Source of the DNA: Marivita sp030148515
GTDB lineage: Bacteria > Pseudomonadota > Alphaproteobacteria > Rhodobacterales > Rhodobacteraceae
DNA: 64,000 nucleotides
Assembly (NCBI RefSeq): GCF_048006345.1
Contig: NZ_CP180351.1
Coordinates: 3,968,001-4,032,000 of the forward strand
Direction of reading: 5' to 3'
Shown: positions 1-9,054 of the stretch, in pieces
How the letters are laid out: every line of letters begins with the position of its first letter
Numbering within the stretch: position 1 is the first letter of the stretch
The notes under the pieces: generated by a model
Told to the model about the DNA's origin: nothing
What the model saw: only the letters and a program-made list of their open reading frames with translations
The model's database searches: none
Translations under genes and position numbers: made by a program

Positions 1-1239
1 TTCGTCGATCCGCGCAATCGCCCGGTTGGTCGGCACTTCGACCACACCCAGCCCGTAAATCTCGGCAAATTCGTCCGCTTCGGTCGTGGCGGTGCCGGTC
101 ATGCCCGCCAGCTTTTCATACAAACGGAAATAGTTCTGGAACGTCACCGACGCGAGCGTCACGTTCTCGGGCTGGATCTTGCAGCCTTCCTTCGCCTCGA
201 TCGCCTGATGCAGACCTTCGGACAGACGCCGGCCTGCCATCATACGTCCGGTGAATTCGTCGATCAGAACCACTTCACCATCGCGAACGATGTAATCCTT
301 GTCCTTCTGGTACAGCTTGTGCGCCCGAAGCCCTTGGTTCACGTGGTGAATAAGGGTCGTGCTTTCCGGATCATACAGCGATTGCTCTTCGGGAAGCAGG
401 CCAAGCCCGTGCAGGGTTTCTTCGAGAAACTCGTTGCCCTCGTCGGTAAAGGTCACGTTTCGCGTCTTCTCGTCGAGCGTGAAATGCTCCTCGGTCAGCG
501 ACGGAATCACCGCGTCGATCGCGACATACAATTCGCTGCGGTCCTGCGCCGGACCGGAAATGATCAGCGGTGTCCGCGCCTCGTCGATCAGGATCGAATC
601 CACCTCGTCGACAATCGCCATGTAGTGGTCGCGCTGATACATCTGCTTCAGCTCGGACTTCATGTTGTCGCGGAGGTAATCGAACCCAAGCTCGTTGTTC
701 GTCGCATAGGTGATGTCGCACGCATAAGCGGCCTGCTTTTCACCATCCGGCTGACGCGGGTAAACCACACCTGTGGTCAGCCCCAACGCGCCATACACCT
801 TGCTCATCCATTCGCTGTCGCGCTTGGCAAGATAGTCGTTCACAGTCACGATATGCACGCCGCGCCCGGTGAGCGCGTTCAGATAGGCCGGGAATGTCGC
901 AACAAGCGTTTTGCCCTCACCCGTCTTCATTTCCGAGATATTGCCCTGATGCAGGAAAATCCCGCCCATCAGCTGCACATCAAAGGCCCGCAGACCCAGC
1001 GCGCGTTTCGCGGCTTCGCGGCAATTGGCAAACGCCTCGGGAAGCAGCGCATCAAGCGCCTCTCCATTGGCGATACGCGCCTTGAACTCGGCGGTTTTTT
1101 CGATGAGCTGCGCATCGCTCAGTTTTTCGAACTCCGCTTCCAGTGCGTTGATCTTTTCGATCAGCGGGCGGGTCGCCTTGACTTTACGGTCGTTCGGCGT
1201 TCCGAACACCTTGCGCGCGACTTTACCTAATCCCAGCAT
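1..1239 (-). CDS. secA: Protein translocase ATPase SecA, N-terminal part (runs off the window)
   Basis: SecA is the cytoplasmic ATPase that drives unfolded preproteins through SecYEG. The minus-strand reading frame starts at the ATG at 1239-1237 and stays open to the window edge, giving the first 413 codons of a protein usually about 900 residues long. The start reads MLGLGKVARKVFG, typical of SecA. A Walker A motif, MKTGEGKT, lies near residue 100, and the Walker B-like ILIDEAR lies near residue 215. It is divergent from the ppiC-like gene, and about 175 bp between them hold both promoters. The C-terminal scaffold and zinc tail lie outside the window, so intactness cannot be judged. Confidence 0.95.
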   Translation of the reverse strand, partial: MLGLGKVARKVFGTPNDRKVKATRPLIEKINALEAEFEKLSDAQLIEKTAEFKARIANGEALDALLPEAFANCREAAKRALGLRAFDVQLMGGIFLHQGNISEMKTGEGKTLVATFPAYLNALTGRGVHIVTVNDYLAKRDSEWMSKVYGALGLTTGVVYPRQPDGEKQAAYACDITYATNNELGFDYLRDNMKSELKQMYQRDHYMAIVDEVDSILIDEARTPLIISGPAQDRSELYVAIDAVIPSLTEEHFTLDEKTRNVTFTDEGNEFLEETLHGLGLLPEEQSLYDPESTTLIHHVNQGLRAHKLYQKDKDYIVRDGEVVLIDEFTGRMMAGRRLSEGLHQAIEAKEGCKIQPENVTLASVTFQNYFRLYEKLAGMTGTATTEADEFAEIYGLGVVEVPTNRAIARIDE

Positions 1240-1414
1240 TCATTCACTTTCAGCTTTGACATCTTCGTGTGCGGCATCTGCTTGCTCGCCTCGCACACAG
1301 CCCATATGTCACAGGGGAACGACTGGCTTCGCAGCGCCTTGTGGCGATGTAAGGTCAGGGCAATTCACTGTCAATGTCGCCCCCACGGTAGAGGCGGCTC
1401 TGGAAGGAACAAAC

Positions 1415-2266
1415 ATGACGAATCTCATCACGAAAATGTCGGCAAGCGCGTTCGCCCTGATGTTGGCCCTGCCGGTGCAGGCACAGGATACGCTGACGGC
1501 AGACTCGGTGGTGGCCACGGTCAATGGCACCGAAATCACGCTGGGCCACATGCTGATGGTACGCGCGTCTCTGCCGGACCAGTATCAGCAGCTCCCAGAT
1601 GACGTGCTCTGGGACGGCATCATGGACCAGATCGTTCAACAAACCGTGCTCAGCCAGCAAGACAGCGGCGAAGAGACCCGCCGCATCAAGCTGGCCCTCG
1701 AAAACGAACGCCGCGCGCTCTTGGCCGCTCAGGTGATCGAAGGCATCGTGGGCGATGCAATCACCGACGAGGCCGTGCAGGCGATGTATGACGAAACCTA
1801 CCTGCAAGGCGAACAAAGCGAAGAATACAACGCCTCGCACATCCTCGTTGAGACCGAGGAAGAAGCCGCCGCAATTGTAGAAGAACTGAACGGTGGCGCT
1901 GATTTTGCCGAGGTTGCCCGCGCGAAATCCACGGGCCCGTCGGGTCCGAACGGTGGCCAGCTTGGCTGGTTCGGCGCTGGCATGATGGTTCCGGAATTCC
2001 AGACCGCCGTCGAAGAGCTTGAGGTCGGTGCAATCTCCGGCCCGGTGCAAACGCAGTTCGGCTGGCACGTCATCATCCTCAACGAAAAGCGCGCCAAGGA
2101 AGCGCCCGCGCTTGAAGCCGTGCGCGGCGAAATCGAAAATCAACTCAGCCAGCAGGCGGTCACCCAAAAGATCGACGAACTGACTGATGCTGCAACCGTC
2201 ACCCGCACCGCAAAGGAAGAGGTCGATACCTCTGTCCTGAGCAATATTGGTCTTCTGGAGGACTAA
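1415..2266 (+). CDS. Periplasmic parvulin-type peptidyl-prolyl cis-trans isomerase
   Basis: Predicted periplasmic folding factor of the parvulin (PpiC/SurA) family, 283 residues. Residues 1-24 form a signal peptide ending in PVQAQ. A helical chaperone-like region follows, then a parvulin domain at about 136-228 with the family marks SHILV, GADFAEVA and GGQLGWF, and a helical tail. The frame is open further upstream, but the ATG at 1415 has a GGAAGGA-like ribosome site seven bases before it and gives the signal peptide, so it is chosen. It lies 3 bp upstream of argJ and is probably co-transcribed with argJ and mutT. It faces secA, so an exported foldase sits beside the export motor. Confidence 0.9.
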   Translation: MTNLITKMSASAFALMLALPVQAQDTLTADSVVATVNGTEITLGHMLMVRASLPDQYQQLPDDVLWDGIMDQIVQQTVLSQQDSGEETRRIKLALENERRALLAAQVIEGIVGDAITDEAVQAMYDETYLQGEQSEEYNASHILVETEEEAAAIVEELNGGADFAEVARAKSTGPSGPNGGQLGWFGAGMMVPEFQTAVEELEVGAISGPVQTQFGWHVIILNEKRAKEAPALEAVRGEIENQLSQQAVTQKIDELTDAATVTRTAKEEVDTSVLSNIGLLED

Positions 2267-2269
2267 GAA

Positions 2270-3499
2270 TTGGCCAAGATCACATCGGTTTCCCCCCTCG
2301 CACCCGCCAGCTTTCCAACGCTGCCGGTCATCGAAGGGGCAAGGTTCGCAACCGCCGCGGCTGGCGTGAAATATGCCGGTCGAACCGACGTGATGCTGGC
2401 CGTACTCGATCCGGGCAGCTGCGTGGCGGGGGCGTTCACCAAATCCGCCACGCGGTCGGCCAACGTACTGGATTGCCAGTCGAAAATCCGGCTTGAAGAC
2501 GATGGTGGCGCCGCCATCATCGTCAACTCGGGCAACTCCAACGCCTTCACGGGCAGGGCAGGGGACGAGAGCGTTCAAGCCATCTGCGCCGAGGTCGCCC
2601 GCGTGACCGGACTGCCCGCCACCCGTGTCTTTACAAGCTCCACCGGCGTGATCGGCGAACGCCTGCCGCATGATCGAATCAAGGCCAAGGTCGAAGAGCT
2701 TTACGGCAACCTCGATGAGGCGGGCCTCCCTGCGGCAGCCAAGGCCATCATGACCACCGACACTTTCCCGAAAGGTTCGACCACCAGTATCGACCTGCCG
2801 GGCGGTACGGTCACCATAGCAGGCATCGCCAAAGGCTCCGGCATGATCGCGCCCGACATGGCAACGATGCTGGTCTACATCTTCACCGACGCCAAGATCG
2901 CGCAGCCTGATCTGCAAACGCTGGTGTCCGCGATCAACGAAAAGACCTTCAACAGCATCACTGTCGACAGCGACACCTCGACCTCCGATACGCTGTTGGT
3001 TGCTGCCACAGGTGCCTCGGGGGTGACTGTCACCGCAGAAGACACCGCTTTTCGCGATGCTCTGCATCACGTCATGCAAGACCTCGCGCATCAGGTTGTC
3101 CGCGATGGCGAAGGCGCGACCAAGTTTGTGGAAATCACCGTCACTGGCGCGCTCAACGATGCCGATGCCAAGACCCACGCCATGTCCATCGCCAATTCGC
3201 CGCTGGTTAAAACCGCCATTGCGGGCGAGGACCCCAACTGGGGCCGCGTCGTCATGGCCATCGGCAAATCTGGCGCGCCCGCCGACCGTGACACGCTCAG
3301 CATTTCCTTCGGCGATGTGAAAGTCGCCACCAACGGCTGGGTCGATCCCGACTACCGCGAGGAACAGGGCGCTGCGATCATGAAGCAGGAAAACATCTCC
3401 ATGACCGTCGATCTGGGCATGGGCAGCGGGTCTGCCACTGTCTGGACCTGCGATCTGACCCACGGCTACATCTCGATCAACGCCGATTACCGCTCGTGA
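2270..3499 (+). CDS. argJ: Bifunctional glutamate N-acetyltransferase / amino-acid N-acetyltransferase ArgJ
   Basis: ArgJ moves the acetyl group from N-acetylornithine to glutamate, recycling acetyl in arginine synthesis; many members also use acetyl-CoA. The 409-residue protein has the autoprocessing site MATM, with Thr199 the expected nucleophile of the beta chain. KGSGMIAPDMATML precedes it, and EDPNWGR near the C-terminus is also family-typical. The start is TTG at 2270, placed by a GGAG site eight bases upstream and by full-length family match; there is no in-frame ATG near it. The stop overlaps the mutT start by 4 nt, which suggests translational coupling. Length is normal for the family. 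Confidence 0.96.
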   Translation: MAKITSVSPLAPASFPTLPVIEGARFATAAAGVKYAGRTDVMLAVLDPGSCVAGAFTKSATRSANVLDCQSKIRLEDDGGAAIIVNSGNSNAFTGRAGDESVQAICAEVARVTGLPATRVFTSSTGVIGERLPHDRIKAKVEELYGNLDEAGLPAAAKAIMTTDTFPKGSTTSIDLPGGTVTIAGIAKGSGMIAPDMATMLVYIFTDAKIAQPDLQTLVSAINEKTFNSITVDSDTSTSDTLLVAATGASGVTVTAEDTAFRDALHHVMQDLAHQVVRDGEGATKFVEITVTGALNDADAKTHAMSIANSPLVKTAIAGEDPNWGRVVMAIGKSGAPADRDTLSISFGDVKVATNGWVDPDYREEQGAAIMKQENISMTVDLGMGSGSATVWTCDLTHGYISINADYRS

Positions 3500-3894
3500 C
3501 TGTCGTTCTCGTTTCCGCTGTTGCGCTCATCGACCCCGATGGGCGCATCCTTCTGGCCCAACGGCCAGAGGGCAAGTCCATGGCGGGCCTCTGGGAATTC
3601 CCCGGCGGCAAGGTCGAACCCGGCGAAACCCCGGAACAGGCGCTGATCCGTGAACTGCACGAGGAACTGGGCATCGACACCTGGCAAAGCTGCCTTGCCC
3701 CGCTCACCTTTGCGTCGCACAGCTACGAGAAATTTCACCTTCTGATGCCGCTCTTTGCCTGCCGCAAATGGAACGGCACCCCCGAATCACGCGAAGGGCA
3801 GGCGCTGAAATGGGTGCGGGCAAACCAGCTCAAGGACTATCCCATGCCCCCTGCGGATATCCCGCTTATCCCCATTCTGCGGGATTGGCTCTGA
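3496..3894 (+). CDS. mutT: MutT-type Nudix hydrolase (8-oxo-dGTP diphosphatase)
   Basis: Predicted to hydrolyse 8-oxo-dGTP to the monophosphate and so sanitise the nucleotide pool. The 132-residue protein carries a complete Nudix box, G-x5-E-x7-RELHEELGI, from about residue 38, with the family lead-in GLWEFPGGK. It starts at GTG 3496 inside the argJ stop (overlap GTGA). The argJ-mutT order is the likely reason for coupling rather than a shared pathway. Other Nudix substrates cannot be excluded, but the MutT-like LAQRPEGKSMAGLWEFPGG stretch favours 8-oxo-dGTP. Confidence 0.92.
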   Translation: MTVVLVSAVALIDPDGRILLAQRPEGKSMAGLWEFPGGKVEPGETPEQALIRELHEELGIDTWQSCLAPLTFASHSYEKFHLLMPLFACRKWNGTPESREGQALKWVRANQLKDYPMPPADIPLIPILRDWL

Positions 3895-4001
3895 CGAAAG
3901 CGCTTTTCAGTCACGAAAGTTATCTTTCCCAATGTTTTTTTCTGGCAATGAAATACGCAACAATCTAACTAAGAATTGTCAGAACTTGGGGGAGATTTGA
4001 C

Positions 4002-4136
4002 ATGCTGAAAACAATCATCATTGGAAGTTGCATGTCTGTGCAGGGAATCTTTGAAAAGGCCCTGCCCGATGGGCGCATTTGTGTCCGTGTCGGAAACAGG
4101 ATCTTCGCAGGTCTGCCGGTTGCCAACGCCGCTTGA
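4002..4136 (+). CDS. Small conserved-looking protein of unknown function, 44 residues
   Basis: A short frame that reads MLKTIIIGSCMSVQG at the N-terminus and continues with RICVRVGNRIFAGLPV. It has a strong ribosome site, GGGGGAG, eight bases before the ATG, and begins after an A+T-richer stretch (3895-4000) that could hold its promoter. It ends 21 bp before the bidirectional hairpin terminator shared with infB. The alternating hydrophobic pattern suggests a small beta-rich fold. I know of no function. Coding status rests on the ribosome site, the terminator and protein-like composition. Confidence 0.55.
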   Translation: MLKTIIIGSCMSVQGIFEKALPDGRICVRVGNRIFAGLPVANAA

Positions 4137-4157
4137 TCGCGGCACGCACCGAAAAGA

Positions 4158-4190
4158 AAAAGGGCAGCGGTGACGCTGCCCTTTTCTGTT
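4158..4190. terminator. Bidirectional rho-independent terminator between the 44-aa ORF and infB
   Basis: A perfect 12-bp stem, left arm 4158-4169 and right arm 4174-4185, with a GTGA loop. The arms end in A4 and T4, so it can work on both strands: for the plus-strand small ORF and for the minus-strand infB operon, whose stop is at 4207. Confidence 0.9.
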
Positions 4191-4206
4191 TCCGCGATGC
4201 GCAGGC

Positions 4207-6693
4207 TTAGTCCAGCTTGCGTTCAATTTCCTGGCGTTCGAAGATCTCGATCACGTCGCCCTGGCGAATGTCGTCATAGTTGTCGAATGCCATACCGCAT
4301 TCCTGACCCGACTGCACTTCGGACACTTCGTCCTTGAAACGCTTGAGCGTCTTGAGCGTGCCTTCGTGGATCACCACGTTGTCGCGCAGCAGGCGCACAC
4401 CGGCGCTGCGACGTGCCACACCTTCGGTGACCAGACAGCCCGCAACCTTGCCGACATTCGACACCTTGAAGACGTCCTTGATCTCGGCATACCCGATGAA
4501 GGTTTCCTTGATCTCGGCGCTGAGCAGACCCGAGGCGGCCGCTTTCACATCGTCCACAAGGTCATAGATCACGCTGTAATAGCGAATCTCGACGCCCTTC
4601 TGGTTCGCGGTGTTCCGCGCCGACGCATTGGCACGCACGTTGAACCCGATAACCGGACAGCCCGACGCTTCGGCAAGGCCGATATCGGTTTCGGTGATCG
4701 CACCAACGCCCGAATGCAGCACGCGCACGCGCACTTCGTCGTTGCCGACTTTCTCCAGCGCCTGAACGATCGCTTCGGCAGAACCCTGCACGTCCGCCTT
4801 GACCAGCACAGGAAGCTCGGACACGTTCTCGTCGTCCTTCGCCTTCTTCATCAGCTGTTCCAGCGTCGTTGCCGCACCCAGTGCCGCACGCTTTTCCTTG
4901 GCGACGTTGGCACGGTATTCCGCGATCTCGCGCGCCTGCGCTTCGGTCTCTGTCACGTTCAGCACGTCACCCGCTTCGGGTGTGCCGTTCAGACCCAGAA
5001 CCTCAACCGGCACCGACGGTCCCGCTTCCTTGACGCGCTCGCCCTTGTCGTTGATCAGCGCACGGACCTTGCCGTACTGCTCGCCCACAACAAAGATGTC
5101 GCCCTGACGCAATGTGCCGTTCTGGATCAGAACAGTGGCAACAGGTCCACGACCCACGTCCAGCTGCGCTTCGATCACCGCACCCTGCGCCGCCCGATCC
5201 GGGTTCGCCTTGAGTTCGAGGATTTCCGCCTGCAACGCAATCGCTTCAAGCAGTTCCGGAAGGCCCTGACCGGTATGTGCCGACACTTCCACGTCCTGCA
5301 CGTCACCGGACATCTGTTCCACAACCACTTCGTGTTGCAGCAGGTCGGTCCGCACTTTCGTGGGGTTGGCGCTCGGCTTGTCGATCTTGTTGATCGCCAC
5401 GATCATCGGCACCTTCGCCGCCTTCGCGTGGTTGATCGCCTCAACCGTCTGCGGCATCACCGCGTCATCGGCAGCCACCACCAGAACAACGATATCCGTC
5501 ACCTGAGCACCGCGAGACCGCATCGACGTGAACGCCGCGTGGCCCGGAGTGTCGAGGAACGACAGAACCGCCCCATCCTTCGTGGTCACCTGGTAAGCGC
5601 CGATATGCTGCGTGATCCCGCCAGCCTCACCAGAGGTGACATTGGTTTCGCGGATCGCGTCCAGCAGCGATGTCTTGCCGTGGTCGACGTGGCCCATGAT
5701 CGTGATCACCGGCGGACGCGGCTTGAGATCTTCCGGAGCGTCCTCGACCTCTTTGATGACGTCCTCGACATCCGCGTCTGACACGCGCGTCACGCGGTGA
5801 CCGAACTCTTCGATGATGAGTTCGGCGGTATCGGCGTCGATCGTCTGGTTCTGCGTCGCCATGATGCCGTTCTGCATCAGCGCTTTGACCACATCGCCCA
5901 CACGTTCTGCCATCCGGTTGGCGAGTTCGGCCACCGTGATCGCTTCGGGCAGCTGTACGTCGCGCACAACCTTCTCGCGCGGCTGCTTGCCGCCCATGGC
6001 TTTCTGACGCGCACGCTCTTGCTTGCGCTTCATCGCCGCCATGGATTTCTGACGACCACCTTCGCCACCCAACGCTTGGTTGAGGGTCAGCTTGCCGGAC
6101 CGGCGCTCTGTATCGTCGCCTTTGCGACGACCACGCTCTTCGCGCTCCCGCTCGACCTTCCGAGGGGCGGCCTGCTGCGATGGCTTCGGACCGCCAGCGG
6201 TCGGACGCGACACGGCAGGTTCTGCCGGATCGGCCGCAGCCTGCTTGGCAGCTTCCGCCGCTTCGCGCGCCCGGCGCTCTTCTTCTTCGGCTTTCTGGCG
6301 GGCTTTTTCTTCGGCTTCGCGCTGTTCGCGCTCCTTGGCCTCTTTTTCGGCGCGCATCCGGTCACGCTCTTCGGCGCGGGCTTTTTCTTCGGCTTCGCGC
6401 TGTGCGGCCTCTTCGCCTTCGCGGGCCTTTGCAGCCTGAAGTGCCTTCAGACGGCGCTCCATCTCTGCATCAGAAATCCCAGCGGGTCGTTTGCTTCCGG
6501 CTGCGCTCATTGCGCTTGTCGCAGCGCTGCCAGCAGCAGTCTGCGCCACACCGGGCTTCGGCACCACAACGCGCTTGCGCTTGGTCTCTACCACGACGTT
6601 CTTGGTCCGCCCGTGGCTAAAGCTCTGCTTTACGTTCCCGGAACGGGGACCGCCGCGCAAACCCAAAGTCTTTTTGCCGTCGTTATCGCTCAT
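4207..6693 (-). CDS. infB: Translation initiation factor IF-2
   Basis: IF-2 is the GTPase that places initiator tRNA on the 30S subunit and promotes subunit joining. The 828-residue protein has a long, low-complexity charged N-terminal region (about 90-190, rich in Ala, Glu, Arg and Lys), an IF2_N module (about 245-295), then the G domain with GHVDHGKT (G1, about 335), DTPGHAAF (G3) and NKID (G4), followed by the domains that bind fMet-tRNA. The ATG at 6693 overlaps the ylxR stop by 4 nt. It is the last gene of rimP-nusA-ylxR-infB and ends at a strong terminator. rbfA and truB, often in the same operon in other bacteria, are elsewhere in this window. Confidence 0.98.
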   Translation of the reverse strand: MSDNDGKKTLGLRGGPRSGNVKQSFSHGRTKNVVVETKRKRVVVPKPGVAQTAAGSAATSAMSAAGSKRPAGISDAEMERRLKALQAAKAREGEEAAQREAEEKARAEERDRMRAEKEAKEREQREAEEKARQKAEEEERRAREAAEAAKQAAADPAEPAVSRPTAGGPKPSQQAAPRKVEREREERGRRKGDDTERRSGKLTLNQALGGEGGRQKSMAAMKRKQERARQKAMGGKQPREKVVRDVQLPEAITVAELANRMAERVGDVVKALMQNGIMATQNQTIDADTAELIIEEFGHRVTRVSDADVEDVIKEVEDAPEDLKPRPPVITIMGHVDHGKTSLLDAIRETNVTSGEAGGITQHIGAYQVTTKDGAVLSFLDTPGHAAFTSMRSRGAQVTDIVVLVVAADDAVMPQTVEAINHAKAAKVPMIVAINKIDKPSANPTKVRTDLLQHEVVVEQMSGDVQDVEVSAHTGQGLPELLEAIALQAEILELKANPDRAAQGAVIEAQLDVGRGPVATVLIQNGTLRQGDIFVVGEQYGKVRALINDKGERVKEAGPSVPVEVLGLNGTPEAGDVLNVTETEAQAREIAEYRANVAKEKRAALGAATTLEQLMKKAKDDENVSELPVLVKADVQGSAEAIVQALEKVGNDEVRVRVLHSGVGAITETDIGLAEASGCPVIGFNVRANASARNTANQKGVEIRYYSVIYDLVDDVKAAASGLLSAEIKETFIGYAEIKDVFKVSNVGKVAGCLVTEGVARRSAGVRLLRDNVVIHEGTLKTLKRFKDEVSEVQSGQECGMAFDNYDDIRQGDVIEIFERQEIERKLD

Positions 6694-7337
6694 TTAGCTC
6701 TATTTTCCTTCCCAGCGGCCCCTGCCGCTGTCTTTGCATCAGACGTTCCGATGCGAAAGCCCTTCAATCTTTGGGCTTCCTCTACAACACGTTGCGTGAG
6801 TCCACCAGCGCCAAGCGCGGCATGTATCACAGTTTGTCGCCCAAAGGCCATTCCAAGCTCATCCGCCGTCAGCCAACCGATGTAGTGGCCATAATGCGGC
6901 GTGCTGAGCTTCGATTTCCCCCGGCTCGATCCGTCGGTCGCCTGCAACAAAACCTCGGCGACTTCCTTGGACAGGGAGTCCTTGACCTTTTCATAGCCGG
7001 ATACGGCCACACCGGATTTGCGGCTGAGACTTATCAGGTCGACAACACGACGTGCAAGCTGTTGCTCAAGATCGGAAACCAGCGTCTCTGACACGCGCAA
7101 TTGCGTTTTCGCCGCCCGATGAAACATGTTCTTTTTCACCGCGGTTTCAAGGGCTGCGCGCGTTGCGGTCACCCAGATACCCCGACCCGGCAGCTTTTCT
7201 GCCAGATCGGGAACCAGTTGATCGTCGGGACCGACAACAAAGCGGATCAGCTCGGCTTTCGGGTGCACCTCTCCGGTTGCAATACATTTGCGTTCCGGTC
7301 CGCTGTCCCGATCCTTGTCTTTGCCGCCGCGTGTCAC
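6690..7337 (-). CDS. YlxR-family RNA-binding protein with C-terminal L7Ae-like domain
   Basis: 215 residues in two parts. The N-terminal YlxR (DUF448) domain carries ERKCIATGE and GRGIWVTATR. The C-terminal part (about 90-190) resembles the L7Ae/L30e fold seen in the longer alphaproteobacterial members (ARRVVDLISLSRKSG). It probably binds RNA or nucleoid DNA, and its place between nusA and infB is conserved in many bacteria. The start is GTG 7337, 29 bp after nusA. No ATG start would keep the full YlxR domain. A GAGGG site lies about 11 bases upstream, which is rather far. Confidence 0.9.
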   Translation of the reverse strand: MTRGGKDKDRDSGPERKCIATGEVHPKAELIRFVVGPDDQLVPDLAEKLPGRGIWVTATRAALETAVKKNMFHRAAKTQLRVSETLVSDLEQQLARRVVDLISLSRKSGVAVSGYEKVKDSLSKEVAEVLLQATDGSSRGKSKLSTPHYGHYIGWLTADELGMAFGRQTVIHAALGAGGLTQRVVEEAQRLKGFRIGTSDAKTAAGAAGKENRAK

Positions 7338-7366
7338 GTGTGTTGTCGTCCCTCTGTCAGGGCAGG

Positions 7367-9049
7367 TCAGGCCTGCTCGTCTTCCATATCGCCAAGGTCT
7401 TCGCCTTCGACCTCGTCCTCAAGCTCGGTCGGATCGACCCAGCCCAGAAGAACGCGCGCGGTCATAACGAGGTGCTGCGCTTCCTCCAGCGACATGTCGA
7501 ACGGCTCAAGCAGACCTTCGTCCTTGTGACGCTCGCCATTCTCGGTCGTCCAGCCACCGGCCAGTTCCCAATCCGCGCAGGTCGCAAAGTCTTCAAGCGT
7601 CTTGACGCCATCCTTGGCCAGCACTTCGATCATCTGCGGTGTCAGGCCTTCAAAGTTGATCAGGCTGTCATCGGCACCCAAGGCACGGGCATTTTCCAAA
7701 GCCGCTTTTGCCTGGGCTTCCAGGTTTTCGCGGGCGCGGGTCTGCAATTCTTCGGCGGTGCCTTCGTCAACACCGTCGATGACCAGCAGTTCGTCCAGTT
7801 CGACATAGGCGACTTCTTCAAGGTTGGTGAAGCCTTCGGCAACCAGAAGCTGGGCAAAGAACTCGTCCAGATCCAGCGCGTCCATGAACAGCTGCGTGCG
7901 CTCTTCGAACTCTTTCTGACGACGTGCCGATTCTTCTTCCTCGGTCATGATGTCGATATCGAGCCCGGTCAGCTGCGACGCCAGACGCACGTTCTGACCG
8001 CGGCGACCAATCGCAAGGCTCAGCTGCTCGTCCGGGACCACGACTTCGATGCGCTCGGCATCTTCGTCCAGAACCACCTTGCTCACTTCCGCAGGCTGCA
8101 GCGCGTTCACAAGGAAGGTCGGCACATCTTCGTTCCACGGGATGATGTCGATCTTTTCGCCCTGCAGCTCGTTGACAACCGCCTGAACACGGCTGCCGCG
8201 CATACCGACGCAGGCACCGACCGGGTCGATGGAGTTGTCATAGGAAATAACGGCGATCTTGGCGCGCGATCCAGGATCACGGGCAACGGCCTTGATCTCG
8301 ATGATGCCGTCGTAAATCTCCGGCACTTCCATCTTGAACAGCTCTGCCATGAACTCGGGCGCGGTGCGCGACAGGAAGATCTGCGGCCCACGGGTCTCGC
8401 GGCGCACATCCTTGATGTAGCAGCGGATGCGGTCGCCATTGCGATAGCTTTCGCGGCCGATCTTCTCGTTGCGGCGCAGGATGCCTTCGCCCCGGCCCAC
8501 ATCGACGATGACGTTGCCGTATTCTTCCCGCTTGACCACACCGTTGATGATGGTGCCCGCGCGGTCCTTGAATTCTTCGAACTGACGGTCGCGTTCTGCT
8601 TCGCGGACCTTCTGCAGGATGACCTGCTTGGCCGACTGCGCGGCGATCCGGCCCATTTCAACCGGTGGCACTTCTTCGGTGAACATGTCACCCACCTGCG
8701 GGCCACCCGCGAAATCGGTCAGCGCCTGACCGTCCCGCAGCCAGACCGCGTTCTGCGTCGGCTTCGGTGCTTCGAAATAGGGCTTTGCGCTGTCGACGGT
8801 GAACTCCGACTGGTAGTTCTCGTACTCTTCTTCATCGACCACGGTGCGGACGCGGGTGAACGACGCGCGACCGGTCTTGCGGTCGATCTTCACGCGGATG
8901 TCCATCTCGCTGCCGTAGCGCGACTTGGCGGCACGGGCGAGGCTTTCTTCCATCGCTTCAACGACCAACCCGGGGTCGATCATCTTTTCGCGCGCCACCG
9001 CTTCGGCGGTCTGCAACAGTTCCAACTGGTTGGCGGAGGTGATTGCCAT
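7367..9049 (-). CDS. nusA: Transcription termination/antitermination factor NusA
   Basis: NusA binds RNA polymerase and nascent RNA and modulates pausing, termination and antitermination. The 560-residue protein has the NusA N-terminal domain, an S1 domain (about 135-200), KH modules with VGACVGMRGSRVQAVVNEL and IGRRGQNVRLAS, and two helix-hairpin-helix acidic repeats at the C-terminus, as in the long proteobacterial form. The ATG at 9049 lies 5 bp after the rimP stop. The acidic C-terminal end (EDEVEGEDLGDMEDEQA) is typical of the family. Confidence 0.97.
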   Translation of the reverse strand: MAITSANQLELLQTAEAVAREKMIDPGLVVEAMEESLARAAKSRYGSEMDIRVKIDRKTGRASFTRVRTVVDEEEYENYQSEFTVDSAKPYFEAPKPTQNAVWLRDGQALTDFAGGPQVGDMFTEEVPPVEMGRIAAQSAKQVILQKVREAERDRQFEEFKDRAGTIINGVVKREEYGNVIVDVGRGEGILRRNEKIGRESYRNGDRIRCYIKDVRRETRGPQIFLSRTAPEFMAELFKMEVPEIYDGIIEIKAVARDPGSRAKIAVISYDNSIDPVGACVGMRGSRVQAVVNELQGEKIDIIPWNEDVPTFLVNALQPAEVSKVVLDEDAERIEVVVPDEQLSLAIGRRGQNVRLASQLTGLDIDIMTEEEESARRQKEFEERTQLFMDALDLDEFFAQLLVAEGFTNLEEVAYVELDELLVIDGVDEGTAEELQTRARENLEAQAKAALENARALGADDSLINFEGLTPQMIEVLAKDGVKTLEDFATCADWELAGGWTTENGERHKDEGLLEPFDMSLEEAQHLVMTARVLLGWVDPTELEDEVEGEDLGDMEDEQA

Positions 9050-9054
9050 CGGTC

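Noticed and set aside
1355..3463. A 702-codon open frame on the minus strand across ppiC and argJ
   Set aside because: It is antisense to two clear family genes, has no ribosome site and reads as His/Gly/Arg-rich low-quality protein; an artefact of high G+C.
4366..5781. A 471-codon plus-strand frame opposite infB
   Set aside because: Shadow of infB codon use; His/Arg/Leu-rich, no domain and no ribosome site.
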